This document shows, one piece after another, positions 47,523 to 60,599 of a stretch of DNA of 64,000 nucleotides. The DNA comes from Cryptomeria japonica. Lineage: Eukaryota; Streptophyta; Pinopsida; Cupressales; Cupressaceae. Location: the NCBI RefSeq assembly GCF_030272615.1, contig NC_081410.1, forward strand, positions 111,663,433-111,727,432, given 5' to 3'. Both the position numbers and the translations under genes were made by a program. Each line of letters begins with the position of its first letter. Position 1 is the stretch's first letter. Below the pieces are notes generated by a model. The model saw only the letters and a program-made list of their open reading frames with translations. It was not told the origin of the DNA and made no database searches.

Positions 47523-48254
47523 TCAATTTGGAAATATACATCAAGTTGGCCTCTAAGATACTTTAAAGAAAGAATATTTTAATGATTGTGCTACATGCTA
47601 CAATCAGTGGAGCAAAACACCAACACACGTCTTCAAGGTCGACCAATCCAGAAAAGAATACATCCTCAAAGTACCAAAACAACACGCTACTAGAATGACA
47701 CAATTACCAGAGCACAACATGGAACAAATGGATCATAGCTAGGACCAAAAATTCCAAGGCGCAATAATAATGATCCAAGTTAGCATTACACAATTCAAAA
47801 TATGAAAACCAAACCACCAAATGAATGTTACCGGAAATCAAAGAAATGGAGGAAATCATAGCACAAGAATCTACTCATCATAGCATATCCGAACATACAA
47901 CTGAAGTATGACATCTAAAGAACAGATTTCGAAGCACAAGACCAAATGTCACAGCCAACACCAAAAAATCTCATGATCCATATACTCATGTCCTCATGAT
48001 TCACAAGAATCATATAAAAAAAACTGCAACAACAACACCACCAACAACAACAAGGATCTGCAATCTGTAACATACATACCTATCTTCCACTGTACTGCAA
48101 CTCATCATTTACAACATCTCATATATCAATCAATATATACAATATCTCACATATCAATCCATATATATAACATCTCATATACCAATCCAAACCAATCTGT
48201 ATCACCAAATTTGACATCAATGACAACATGGATAAGTAATTCCAACAATCTCTC
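47523..48254. other. No gene recognised
   Basis: A/C-rich non-coding sequence. At 48110-48190 the phrase ATATATCAATCCATATAT recurs three times (period about 30 bp). Confidence 0.5.
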
Positions 48255-50430
48255 AACAAGGTTTATGGTCAATAGGGTATTATGGTATAGGGTTGAGGAT
48301 TTATCCTATAGGCCTTAAGACCTAAGGTTGAGGGATAGGTTTTAGGGTTGAGGATATATAGTTATTGTTTAGGGTTGAGGGTATAGGGTATAGGGTTGAG
48401 TACATGGTTAGGGTTTAACCTATTGGCTTTAGTTCCTAAGGTGTAGGGATAAGATTTATTGTTCATGGTATATAATTTAGGGTTTAGGGTTATGGGTATA
48501 GAGTTTAAGGTTAAGTGCATAGGTTTAGGGTTTACCATATAAGAATTAGGACCTAGGGTTAAGGGAACGGGTTTAGGGTTTAGAATATAGGGTGTCGTGT
48601 ATAGGGTTGAGGGATAGGATTTAAGGTTGAGGGTTGAGTGTATAAGTTGAGGGTTTAACCTCTAATATTTAAGGCCTAAGGTTGAGATATAGGGCTTAGG
48701 GTATAATATATAGGGTTTAAGGTTGAGTGCATAGGGTTTAAGGGTTTTCATATAAGCTTTAGGACCTAGGGTTGAGGGTTGAGTGTATATGGTTGAGGGT
48801 TTAGCATATAGGCTTGAGGACCTGGGGTTGAGAGATATGGTTTAGAATTAAGGATTGAGTGCATAGGTTTGAGGGTTTAGCCTATAATATTTAGGGGCTA
48901 GGGTGTAGGGTTGAGCCTATATATTGTATAGGGTTCATGATTGGGGGTATTGGGTATAGGATTAAGTGTCTAGGGTTGTATGGTCTAGGGTTGAGGAATA
49001 TGATTTAGAGTTAATGGTATAAGGTATATGGTTTAGGTTTGAGGATTTACGGTTGAGTGTATACATGGTCAAGGGTTGATTATATAGGCCTTAGGGTTAA
49101 GGGTGTGAGCTATAGGGTTTAAGGTTGAGCATATATGGTTATAGAGTTAAGGGTACATGGTATATGGTACAAGGAATAAGTTTAGGAGTTATGGGTATAG
49201 AATTTTAGGGTTAATGCATATGGTTGAGGGTTTACCATATAAGTTTTAGGTCATGAGTTGATGGAAATGGTTTAGGGTTGAGGGTATATGGTATAAGGTG
49301 TAGTGTATATGATTGAGGGTTTATTTTATAGGATATAGGCCTTGGGGTTGAGGGTATAAGGTTGGGGGTTTAGGGTTGAGCCTATAGGGTTGAGGGTTTA
49401 ACATATAGAGTACCTTTCTAGAGGGTTTAGGGTTAATAGTTTAATGTATATGGTTAATGGTTTATCATATATGTCTTAGAGCCTAATGGTGAGAAATAGG
49501 GTTTAGGATTGAGGGTATAAAATTTGCGGTTTAGGGTTGAATAAGGTTTATAGTTGATTGTATATGGTTAATGGTTTATCATATAGGACTTAGAGACTAA
49601 TGGTGAGAAATAGGGTTTAGGATTGAAGGTATAAAGTTAGTGGTTTAGGGTTGAGTCTACAGGGTTGAGGGTTTAGTGTATAGCCTCTAGGACCTAGCTT
49701 TGAGGGATATAATTTATTTTTGAGGCTATATAGTTGAGTATTTAGGGTTGAGGGTTTAACCTATAGGCTTTTGGTCCTACGACCACTCTATAGGGTTTAA
49801 CATTGAGGTTATATTGTTTAGGATTCAGGGTATAGGGTTAAATGTATAGGATTGGGGGTTTAATGTATAGCCTCTAGGGCCTAGGTTTGATGGATAGTAT
49901 TTATTGTTGATGGTATAGAGTTGCAAGTTTATGGTTGAGGGTTTATCCTATAGGATTTTGGGCCCATGACCTCTTGATAGATTTTAGGGTTGAGGGTATA
50001 GGGTATAGGGTTTATGACTAGGGGCATAGGGTATAGGGTTGAAGGTTTAGTTTGTAGACTCTAGGACCTAGGTTTGAGGGAAATGGTTTAGGGTTGAGGG
50101 TATATGGTATAGGGTTAACTATATATGGTTGAGGGTTTTTCATATAGGCCTTAGGGTCAAGTGTTGAGGGATAAGGTTTAGGGTTGAGGGTTTATCCTAT
50201 AGACTTTTCAGCCTGTGAACTATGTATAGGGTTTAGGGTTGAGGATATAGGGTATATGGTTGAGAATTTATCATATATGCCTTAGGGCCCAAGGTTGAGG
50301 AATAGAGTACAAGGTTGAATGTTTAAGGTTTAACCAATTGGCTTTAGGGTGTAGGGTTGAGGGTTAGGGTAGGGTCAACGGTATATGGTTGAGGGTTTAA
50401 TCTATTAGCTTTAGGGTGTAGGTTTCATGT
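48255..50430 (+). repeat. Degenerate telomere-like repeat block, about 2.2 kb
   Basis: Dense in TTTAGGG, GGGTTTAGGGTT, GGGTTGAGGG and GGGTATAGGG, all with the G-rich strand on plus: variants of the plant telomere unit TTTAGGG. Over this lies a longer phrase, GGTTTAACCTATAGGCTTTAGGACCTAGGGTTGAGGG with changes (starts near 48414, 48530, 48651, 48742, 48810, 48872 and many later), spaced about 60-120 bp. No coding capacity. An interstitial telomere-derived satellite is the natural reading. Confidence 0.85.
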
Positions 50431-52503
50431 TTAGATTGTGTAAAATCCTTCTAACTATGTTCACAACAGTGGAATTGACCATGAAACTCATAATAAATTG
50501 ATAGAACACTTAGTCTAGAAAACCTTAAGGTAAAGGTGAAAATTTGCTAAAGTTTCTGTTAAAATATTTTTTTAGTTTTACACAAGTTTTTCTAAGAGGA
50601 GTGTTCATGTCAAGTTCACCAAAATGTAGAGTAGAAAAACTAAACAAATACCAAAGGATGACTATCCCTTGAGAGATCAACTTCCAACTGTACATTAAGA
50701 TAAACTAGAGATAATCACAATCTTTAGTTTATCCAATTAATTATGAACTTATAATTCAACTAAGGAGATTTCATGAGTTTTTTGTTTATGTCGTGAACAC
50801 ATGGTAGAACAAAATTGTCATTGTCTTAGAAACAAAAAGTGTAAATGACAGAGATTTTGTTGGATAGTAGAGTCAACTTTCTACCACATATGTTTGTATG
50901 ATGTGTTGTCATCTTGTATGAACAAAAAATGGGACTATCGCAAGATAACAATAGTACAACTTTGCATAGATTTTAAAGGAGAAAAATGCTAGAATGTGAC
51001 AAAATAAAGTATATCAATAGTTATTTATTAAAATAGCTAAATGGAAAGATAAAAAGGAAAGGAAATGGAATAAATCACCTAAGAATAAAAAAGCTACCAA
51101 AACTTGTATATGGAGAACTTCCTTTGAAACCTGTGCACAAAAGACCAAAGAAAGAGGTTGGGATGTTTGTTTACAAAACTTATCTTAGTCAAACCTACAC
51201 TTTGGTGTTTCCACCTCCATGAATAACTAGGACAAATATCAATATAAATAATTTAAAAATAAACAAAAAAGAGAACAATAGGCTCCAATAAAATACAATT
51301 CAATGATCTTGAAAGAGTGGTTCAAAGATGCAAGTTACCAATCTCTCGATAGAGGAAGACAAACTTTCCAAGGACAAAATTTTGCTCACATAAATTCCAC
51401 TATAAAATAATTGTGATCGACAAACCTTCAATGTTATTGCTAGTTTGATGGTAAAAGCTTCAAGAGGATAGTATTTTTTTGTTTGTATGTGAGAAGATCA
51501 AGAAGAATGCTTGAGAATGTGAGAGATGGTGAGTGAGAGCCAAAATGGTAGTTTAATCATCAATACAACAAGTCTGGATTCATCTATGATACCCATTTAG
51601 GCTAACAATGAAATTACATTTGCAAAACATAGGAAGTGTAATGCTCCAACTATTAGTTGAGCCACATATTTTTGTGGGATTCTAGTGCATCACTCAAACA
51701 TCTGTGCGTAATGCATTAGTCAACAAAGAATTAGATATATGGGCCAAAAATCAACTTTACTTTATGAGCATATTTGATTAAATTATTGTTTTATTGTGTA
51801 ATTGTCTTTGTTTGGTCTAAAAGGGAGATTTATGTGATGTGATTTTGTAGGGTATATAATTTGTGACATTATAGCTCTAATAGCCACATCCTCTACATAT
51901 GACTCCTATATTTATTCTCACCTCTAGCATCAAGTTTAATATCCACTGCACTTTTAGTATTCATACATTAAAAAATCAAATTAAGAGACCTCTAGAAATA
52001 AAGTCTTTTTCTACTTATAGTCTCATCATTACATAAAATAAACCTACAAATTACATATAAAATCATGTAGTATAGTACCTCAATGTAAATTAAAATTAAT
52101 TGTTAGTCAAACATCAACCATAATTTAGAAAGGAAAATAAGTAAGAATAGCCATTAGCTTGTATCACCTTAGAGAAGGATATGATCAACACTTAGGAAGA
52201 CAACTAAGTTAAATAACTATATATTGATAGCTAATCTATTATTTTAGAGGTTTATATGTATATTATATTATATAAATTGCATATATACATATACATATAT
52301 GTATATTATATGATCAAATTTCTTACGATGCAAATGAGATGGTGGCGTATTGGATTGTTATTATGCTTAAATTCATTAATATGTGAGATATTGTCCAAAT
52401 ATGGTTTAAATGTGATTATGAATTTATATATATAGTGGGTTACACTTTTTTGGATGAAAGAAATTGACTCTTTTGTCTAAAACTCAATTTTAGCCATGTT
52501 ATA
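50431..52503. other. No gene recognised
   Basis: A-rich sequence with stops in all frames. No repeat partner seen in the window. Confidence 0.5.
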
Positions 52504-52649
52504 TCGAAACCTTCTTTTGATCAAATGCAAAAAACGCGTGCGATCGAAACCCCCTTTCGATCGAATCCAAAAAAGCATTCAATACAAAATTTGTATCAAG
52601 GGGGTTCGATAGAAAGGGGGTTTGATATAAAGTGGGTTTGATCAAACCC
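52504..52649. repeat. Cluster of direct and inverted repeats with a perfect palindrome
   Basis: The phrase TCGAAACC..CTTT.GATC.AAT.CAAAAAA occurs at 52504-52533 and 52544-52573. The arm 52543-52565 pairs with 52605-52626 (about 20 of 22 bases) around a 39-base loop. GGGTTTGATCAAACCC at 52634-52649 is a perfect 16-bp palindrome. All are built from the same core GATCGAAACCCCCTTT and its complement. Confidence 0.82.
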
Positions 52650-53421
52650 CTAACTATTGAGCATATGTTCTATCAAACCTGCATGTTAGAGATCTTCCCC
52701 CCAAACTCTCCTAGTTTCTGCAAATTTCTGGCCTTCAAAGCTCAAATTGGGGGCTCAAATGGATTAATTTTGACAAACCCAAATGCATGATAGTATTACT
52801 TGAAGCGAGCTTTCAAATGATTTTTATTTTCATATATATTGAGTTTATTATGATATTTTTTCTTAGATTAACTAAACATAGGTTTCACACCAAACATCAA
52901 CTTATGAGTTCAACACTTGTGGAAAAATAGTAAACAAGTGAAAAGAAATTCTGAAAAATATCTATGCAATAGGTATTGAAGTCCTCTTTCCAACAACAAA
53001 AAAAGAATTTCTATACATACACAACAAGTTACGAGTGACCAAATGAATATATGTCAAAATTATAGTTAACTCAACTTCAAAACTTCATAAAATATGAAAT
53101 ATTGAAGATAATGTTATGAAACCAATTGCAAACATTAGATATGGATGTTCTAAAACAAAATTTGAAAGAAGGATATTCATATATATTTTAGAAAAAAAAT
53201 AATGCCATACCAAATGAGTATCACTCTTTAAAAATGTTGTTTTTTTGTGAAAAACTAGTTTTCGAGGGAGATAGAAAATTGGAAACAAATTGATTCCAAA
53301 ATTTTTGGAAAAAATATATTTGGAATCTACACAAAATGTCACAAATCACTAGTTCACATCGTCTACAAATTCCTTACAGCTTAGCAGTAATAGGTGTCCG
53401 TGTTTTTTCTATGTTTCAACT

Positions 53422-53700
53422 ATCTTATACATGCATAGGTATACTTGATGTTTGCAGAGTTATTATAGGTACAAGGTATTTCTTCACCTAGTTCCATGGG
53501 TCTGAGTTATACCCCAATAGTGGTAATAAGGGAGATGTCACATTGGCCATAATTATTTAGCATCTTATACATGCATAGGTACACTTGATATTTGCAGAGT
53601 TATTATAGGTACAAGGTATTTCTTCATTAAGCTCCATGGGTTTGAGTTATACCCCAATAGTGGTAATAAGGGAGATGTCACATTGGCCATAATTATTTGA
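53422..53700. repeat. Tandem duplication, period 140 bp
   Basis: Units 53422-53561 and 53562-53700 are about 94% identical by eye; each starts ATCTTATACATGCATAGGTA and ends near CATTGGCCATAATTATTT. It is a recent tandem duplication. Confidence 0.93.
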
Positions 53701-54504
53701 CCCTACCAATTTGCACTCAGTTCAAATATGGTTTCATGTTATTTTATTCCTATAATTACAATAGATATCATGGTTAGTAGCATTTCAAAAACATTAATCC
53801 CTATGTGGACACCTAGTAAATGAGTGTTTGAGCATTTTATGCATCGTAAATTTACATTAAAAAATGCTCTATGATTTTTAAATTGTCATTTAATATTGAA
53901 ATTCAAATGTGGCATATATGTGCTTGTTAATGATGCATTTTAGAAAATGAGGACAAATGAAATTAGTTGGGAAGTAAAAACGATTATTTTAATTATTTTA
54001 TTTTCAAAAAATATAAAAAGTGCATTCAGATTAAAAAGGAAAAACAAAGTTCATTTTATACTTAGCATATTTTGAAGAGGAAAATGGGAAAGAAAAATCC
54101 TCCTATGGGAAGAAAATTGATTTGTTCATTGTGTGAGCAATTGGGCATTAATTTCATGAGATTAGTTGCATTTGGATAGGAATTAGGAATGGAAGTCGTG
54201 TCTTGATTTGTTCATGCATTTTTTGATCGTATTCAAAGTGCTCGTCATTTGAAATTATTGCATAAATTGAGGTATTTTTGTTGTTTCTTTGTCTATGCTC
54301 AATTTTAGTTGTTGAAAAGGGTCATATTTGCATAAGTAGGGTAATTATATCTGTAGTATCCTAAATTGTACTTGCTTACAATTCTATCCTCACCTAGTCT
54401 CACTTTGGCGTTTCATTTTCTGATGCTTGATTGAAGTGTTGATTCTTCTTACAACCCATTCCAAACCTACATTTTCATCATATGCCCCCCCCCTCATTCT
54501 AGAG

Positions 54505-54583
54505 TTAGGACCATGGTGGCTCACTCCGTGGTCCTAAATCAAGACTAGGGTGGCCCACACCCTAGTCCTAAATTAGGACTAGG
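54505..54583. repeat. Adjacent and overlapping hairpins
   Basis: Stem 1: 54505-54516 with 54526-54537 (11 of 12). Stem 2: GACTAGGGTG 54543-54552 with CACCCTAGTC 54558-54567 (perfect). Stem 3: CCTAGTCCTAA 54561-54571 with TTAGGACTAGG 54573-54583 (perfect, one-base loop). Stems 2 and 3 share CCTAGTC, so only one can form at a time. Confidence 0.88.
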
Positions 54584-54715
54584 ACATACCACACCTTGGT
54601 CCACTTAATCAGGCTCTAAAATGGGGCCTCACAATGGTCATCACAAACGAGCGAGAATTTGGATCTCGTTCTGGCTTTGTTCTGAAAATTCAATTTAATT
54701 TTCAGGCAAACAAGT

Positions 54716-54723
54716 ATAAAAGT
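54716..54723 (+). promoter_or_regulatory. Possible TATA box of an LTR-like region
   Basis: TATAAAAG lies 130 bp after the hairpin cluster, and the following 500 bp are transcript-like (alternating A- and C-rich, CAAACCCTAA). At 55291-55308, TGGTGGCTCTGTGGGACA resembles the TGG...CTCTG.TGGGGACA primer-binding type of some Ty3 (Tat-like) elements. Together these suggest an old Ty3 LTR and leader between about 54480 and 55310, but no gag follows and no second LTR was found. Confidence 0.3.
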
Positions 54724-55309
54724 AGGTCTACCCCTCTCATTTGAAACCTAACCAAAATCAAGATCTTAATTACATGGCAAAATTCAATTCAAGTGAGCAA
54801 GCAATCAATCATTCATCAATAATTGGAGCAGAAGTGAAGTCAAGATCAAGAATTGAAGGTGACATCGATGATCAATGTTTTATGAAAATATCTTACATCA
54901 AACCCTAAAATATTTGTGAAGGTCAAACAAAAATTCATTAAGGTATACATTATTGTTTCAAGCATTTTCAACACTTCCGTCAAAAGGAAAGTATTTCATT
55001 TAGTCTTTCATTACATTATCAATTCAATTTTCATGGTTAATTCCAAAACCAGGGTTTGACCTAAGGCATACCCCTATTACCAACATCTTTCCCTCTCTTT
55101 TTTGTGTGTAGGAAACATATGCAGGAGCTAAACTCAAGGAATCTGACAATATCGACAACGACGAATAGGTTTAGCTTTCGACAATGAAAAATTCGAAGGA
55201 CCAAGGTGGATCTATGTTACTTGGTCCCAAAAAATCAAGCGAAACTTCTAAGAATGGGTTCTAAACATCTTATTTTGCTCAGATCTCAGTTGGTGGCTCT
55301 GTGGGACAT

Positions 55310-58165
55310 TTGTAGCTTATTGTTTATGTCAAATTACTTCAATTATTCATAGTTTTGCCCTAATTTCATAATTATATTACAAATTAAACTAAGAAAGAGG
55401 ATATTTAACCTCCAACCATTTGAATCCAATCAGAATCTTAGTCTCTTTCCCATTGGGATTGAGCCTAGATTTATTAGGTTCAACCCTCTTTCAATGTAAT
55501 GGTGATTATTTTTTTATTAGATTTACTTGGTAAACCCTAATTCCCAATTTTCCATTCTTTACAATATCCCTTATTTCATTTTATTCCTTTCAATTTGGTT
55601 GTGTATGATTTTTAATGTGAAAATTTTAGAAATTTTCCAAGAAACATTATTATGATGCCCACTTTTTTAAGGAATGAATGAAATCAAAATTGACCTCAAC
55701 AATATGTTGTTGGTTATATTTAGAGAAAATGGGTACCTTTAGAATTTTGGAAATCAAAAATTAAATTTTAAAGCTTTTGTTCAATGGGGTGTTTGGAAAT
55801 TCTATGGTTTTCTTATGCAAAATTTATTGAAAATTTTGAATTTTCAAAGTATTTTTGAATGTTTTAAGATGTGGGAAAAGAAGTCTCCCAATTTATTTTT
55901 GATTTAGAACTAAAGGGTATCTTTAGACTTTTTTATTTTTAAAATTTTAAAATTTGATAAAATTTGAAGCTATCCTAATGGAGTTTCATGCATTTTTCTA
56001 GTTTTTGGCGAAATTGTAAAAAATGGAAAAAGGACAATTTGTGATGAACTATGATATATTATTATATGGGAATGAAGGTATACCTGGTAGTTTTAGAAAA
56101 AATATCCATTGGGATTGTGTTTTGAACAAAATTGTAAAAAATAGAAATCGTGTTGGGAAAACGTGAGAAATTGCAAAAAACATGCATTGTTGAGTGTTTT
56201 GAGTGAATTGTGTAATGTTTTATTTTATACCACATTTATTGGTGAATGTGATGAACCTAGGACGTAGGTACTAGATAAAGTTATGTTACTAGTTATCAAT
56301 GTTTCTCCAACCCAAAGTGGCACAAGAGAGGCAATCATGTGTGGGAGTCGATTAAGGAAGTGAAAACTAATCAAACATAGGTAATTAATTAACCAAGAGA
56401 ATGTAAACCCCTTGTATTCCTTAAGTGATTGTAAATGCTAAGGATGATGACTTGGGATGCCCCTTGGATACCTTGATAACTTGTAAGTGCTAGGGATGAT
56501 GACTTGGGAATACATGCCCGCTCATGGAGCGTAAGATGTGTATGAATAAGTATCCTCATCAATCCTTAACTAGATCTCTAGAATCTAGTCTTTAACTAGC
56601 TCTCTAGAATTTAGTTCTAGTGTGGTTGAATAACACTTGAAACATGACTTGTTTCCTTCATGTTGGTGTTGACTTCATTGATGCATACTTAGATGCCATG
56701 TATTCTTCGTTCTTGAATGTTGAGAGAACCTTATGATTGAACACTGTGTATTATTGGCTTTTGGATGCTATGATATTCTCATGATTCAATTTCATGTATT
56801 CTTAAGCTTGTATGTGTTTATGCCTTTCCCCATGTGTCTTGTGTGTGTGATTATTTGGGACTTATGACTATCTTGTAGCATGGGGGAGTGGACCTTTTGA
56901 TTCCACATGGTTGGGTGGTGTGTATACACCCATTGGGTTCTAGAGGATTTCAGACTAGATCACCCAATGGACCCTTCTCTCATGTATTTTCTTATGTATT
57001 TTTAGTTGATTCATTGAATTGTAATGCTAATTATGAAGGATATTTGAGTCCCAAGTTGTAATTATTATACTAAGATTTGGACCTCTCATAATGAGATCTA
57101 TTATAATTGTAATGTAATATGGATGGTAGTGAAATTGATATCATTTTTACGCGAATTAACTTTGGAGTTGGGCATGATTATGTTATTGATATGCTTTTAT
57201 TATTTATGGTATAAATGGTAAGATGAACTTAGGCACTTTTCAATTTGGGTATAAAATGAATGTAGGAACTTGCATTTTTTGTTTAAAATGAACCTCTTTG
57301 TTGTAGCTGTAAATCTTCCCTAAACCTTGTAATCACAATAAAAATCGAAGTAAAATTCTAAGCGTTTCAAGTGTCAATGATCGTGCCTTTATATTTTTAG
57401 GTTTTGCTAAGTTTGTGAAAAGGATAAGGCTCAACATAGAACCCCAATCATAAAGGCCTCTTTTAAATCTCAAAATTTCTCTAACATTGTCAGATATCGA
57501 ACATTGAGATTTCATATTGTGATGCTAAAAAATGTGGTATATAAGAAAGGCATACGCATATAATGAGACAATAAAACATAATGGAAATCTTAATTGAAAA
57601 CTAAATTAAAGATGCAAACCATAAGCCTTCCTTGAAATGTCCCATTTTCCTCTATTCTTGAGGACCTTGAAGGTGTTGGATTGATTGTCTCTCAACGGAG
57701 CAATGACCTCCAAAGTGGCAACTCAAGAGTTGAGTAGCTACTTGATCATGATTGATTATGCAAATGATATGAAATGCATGATCTAAGAAACTAGATTAAC
57801 ATGCTATGATTAATCCAAAATGCTAATTACTAGATGATTGAAATGAAAATGCCTATAGTAATGATGCTAAAAATATGAGTGCAAGGGATCCTTATTGCTC
57901 CAAAATGGAGGATATTTATAGGAATTCCAAGGCCAAAGTTGAGGTGGCAAAAATCAACAATCTAGATCTGATATGAAGATATCAAGGGCCAATATTGAGG
58001 AAGTTGGAGAAGAGGTTGGAGGAAGGGACACTTGTCATCTCTGTGGTGACAAGTGTCAAGGAGCCTTGCTCATGAGAGGGCAAGTGTCGAAGGGAGGAGA
58101 CTTGTGGCAAAAGTTCTATGTGTCTCAAGGGGAGAATATCCACACCATAGGAGGTTAGGATAAGG
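55310..58165. other. No gene recognised
   Basis: T-rich non-coding sequence. The phrase GATGATGACTTGGGA.TAC/TGCC repeats near 56436 and 56485, and TCTAGAATCTAGTC / TCTAGAATTTAGTT near 56578 and 56606. Nothing coding. Confidence 0.5.
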
Positions 58166-58256
58166 AGGTTAGAATGTGCGAGATAGGATAGGGTTAGTTA
58201 AACCTAGGGTTAGGTGTAATGGGTTAGGTTAGGGGATGGTTAGGTTAGGTGGTTAA
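58166..58256 (+). repeat. Short GGTTAGG-rich cluster
   Basis: Seven or more GGTTAG(G/T) words within 90 bp. It is too short and irregular to be telomere; a simple-sequence patch. Confidence 0.55.
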
Positions 58257-60240
58257 AAGTTAGGAGCCATGTGCTCATTTGAATTTAGAAATTCAAATAA
58301 TTTGGAAAATGATAATTAATCTCAACAAACTTGAGTTTGTTAATCTTAATTAGGAATTAGAAGAATTGATCAAAATGAGGGAAATTAATTAATTTAGAAT
58401 TAATTAATCAAAGGGGGCTATGAAATGAACTATATAAATAAATCATGTAGATTTATTTACTAGTAGATGAATAGAGAAATTAATCAAATTGCTTGTGAAT
58501 TCAATTAATTGGGAAGTGGGATTAATCAAATAGCTGCGTATTTAATTAACTATCTTCAGACCATTTTTAGGTGTATACACATACTAGTGCTTAAAATTTT
58601 TTTGCAGTAAGAGGAACACTTATCGGAAATCCCTAACCCCTAAAGTGTAACCGTAAGGATTTGTTTAATGGTAGCTATGAAACATTAGACATTGAGTTTA
58701 TTCCCTTTAAATTTTGATCAAACTATCCAAAAAAGTAAGTTGTAACCTTGATAGTTGATCCTTGATAAATATTCTTTCGACCTTTAGAGTTCCCAAGTTG
58801 ATCAGAATTTAGACTTTGGCCTTTCTCCTTATATTTTACATTTTCACTAGGCAATAGTTAAGCAAGAACCCTAAACACCAAAACCCTAACCTAGTTCTCC
58901 TAACTTTGGACTTTGAGGTTTCTCTCTTCCATGTTCTTTTATTTTGAAAAAGAGGTAATGATAAACATTGAACCCCAACCATTGAAGACCAATAGGGTTG
59001 AGAGGGAGTAAGGCCTCTTGATTTAGAAACCTCTTGCATAGGTTGGTCTTTGTGTTGAGGATCATCTTTGGTCTTCTATAGTGGACTTCGGGTATTAATG
59101 CCCTCATGCTACTCCTTATCTAAAAAATCAATAGTGTCTTCATATAGCCGAGCAAAGTTGGCTCCTAGGAAAGCACCATTGGTGTCAGTTTCTAAGTATG
59201 TTGTAAGTATTTTGGTATGGATTGCAGTTGATGATCTCCTCATCCTATCATTGGGTGGTATCATGAGAGAACATGATCCTATGTTAGTATTTGATCATCT
59301 TTTTGGTGATGTTTCTTCTCTCCCATAGGTTTGCATGGTGGTTTTGTCATATGATTTCTCAGTCTTCCATTGGTATCACCTTGCATATGCAATGATGAGG
59401 TAATTTTGGTTGTCGTTACCCTTGTGTTGTAATATTACATACAACATTTATGTGTATGTTTTAGTGATAGTTTGACATGTCATATCTTTGGTGGTATTTT
59501 TGTTTCAAAAAAAGTTGTTCCATCAGATTTTACCTTGGTCTTTTTGATGGGTAATTACATTCTAATCCAACTTAGAAGGTGTGCCCTATTAGAAAATGTG
59601 TCTCAACCTCGCTTCTAATGTTAAAGTGCATAGATTTACAATTTGTTAAGCTACAAAGGTTATTTTTGGCTAAAATAAATGTTCCAAACTTTGTTTTGGA
59701 TTGATTCCCAAATGCCTATGTATTTAGATCTCTTCAAGCTCTATAACTTTAAAAAGGGGCCCAATTGCCCTTCTAGGTTAAAAGCTATGGCCTCCAAAAG
59801 TTTGACTTCCTGCATTACAAATGTAAAAACATATATGATACATAAAAGTTTTAAGAGGGAGTTACATGTGTGATGTGTATGATGGCATGCCATAAGACAT
59901 CTCCGAATGAAGATAATGGAGGCAAATGGAATGCCCAAGTTTATGACTCAATTGTGATGAACTTATGGCACATGGAAGAAATGTGTTATCTTTATTCTAT
60001 GGACTCATCATGGATATGGGCATTGGGTTCTTAAATAAGTATTTGTACACCACATTTTGGGTGGTTTTAGCTAATGTTTTCCTACTTATATTTGTTGGAT
60101 TCATGTATTGCGTCTCCTATTTATTGGGTGTTTGAGATGGATGTTTTGATCATTATTTTTATATGTATAGTTATGTTAGAAGAATTATTCCAAATATTTC
60201 ATTGGCGGTACTCTTTCAAAGGCTTAATATTTATAAGTGC
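58257..60240. other. No gene recognised
   Basis: Non-coding, AT-rich. The short open frames near 59068 and 59679 lack motifs. Confidence 0.5.
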
Positions 60241-60420
60241 ACTATAACCTTTTATTACTAAATAATACATTTACTTTTTAGTGTGGGGTTTTCTCCCAAA
60301 ATGGTTTTCCCCACATAAGTAATTGTGTTTTGGTATATCATGTTTATGTTTATTTCTTTGTAACTATGTGATTAGTTTTTACCTTTCTACATAGAATACA
60401 CTTTATCTTCTTCGAAACTA
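60241..60420 (+). other. Possible LTR fragment
   Basis: GTGGGGTTTTCTCCCAAAATGGTTTTCCCCACAT (60282-60315 region) closely follows the wording of the R/U5 part of plant Copia LTRs, as in element 2 here (GTAAGGTTT.C.ACCGTGGTTTTTCCC near 45989). No boundaries were found. Confidence 0.35.
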
Positions 60421-60599
60421 TAGTAGTGGTTTTTAGTATTTGATAATAGAAAAATTCCCTATATATGACTCCGCACTACTAGTAATGGATTGGTGGCTAA
60501 AGAGAAAATGAACCCCAGTCCTTAAGAGTCTCTAAGAGTCTTTTTTGAGTTTATTCAATGCTTTTCATGGTTGATCATACACCAAGGGACACAAATGAT

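Noticed and set aside
47206-47566. Several 80-110 codon open frames on both strands
   Set aside because: They are translations of a CATA/CA/TA microsatellite and have only repeat-derived composition.
55291-55308. Confident Ty3 primer-binding site
   Set aside because: The word is suggestive, but no gag follows and no LTR pair was found, so it is kept only as a tentative remark.
58166-58256. Interstitial telomere
   Set aside because: Only a few GGTTAGG words over 90 bp, unlike the 2.2-kb block at 48255; treated as simple sequence.
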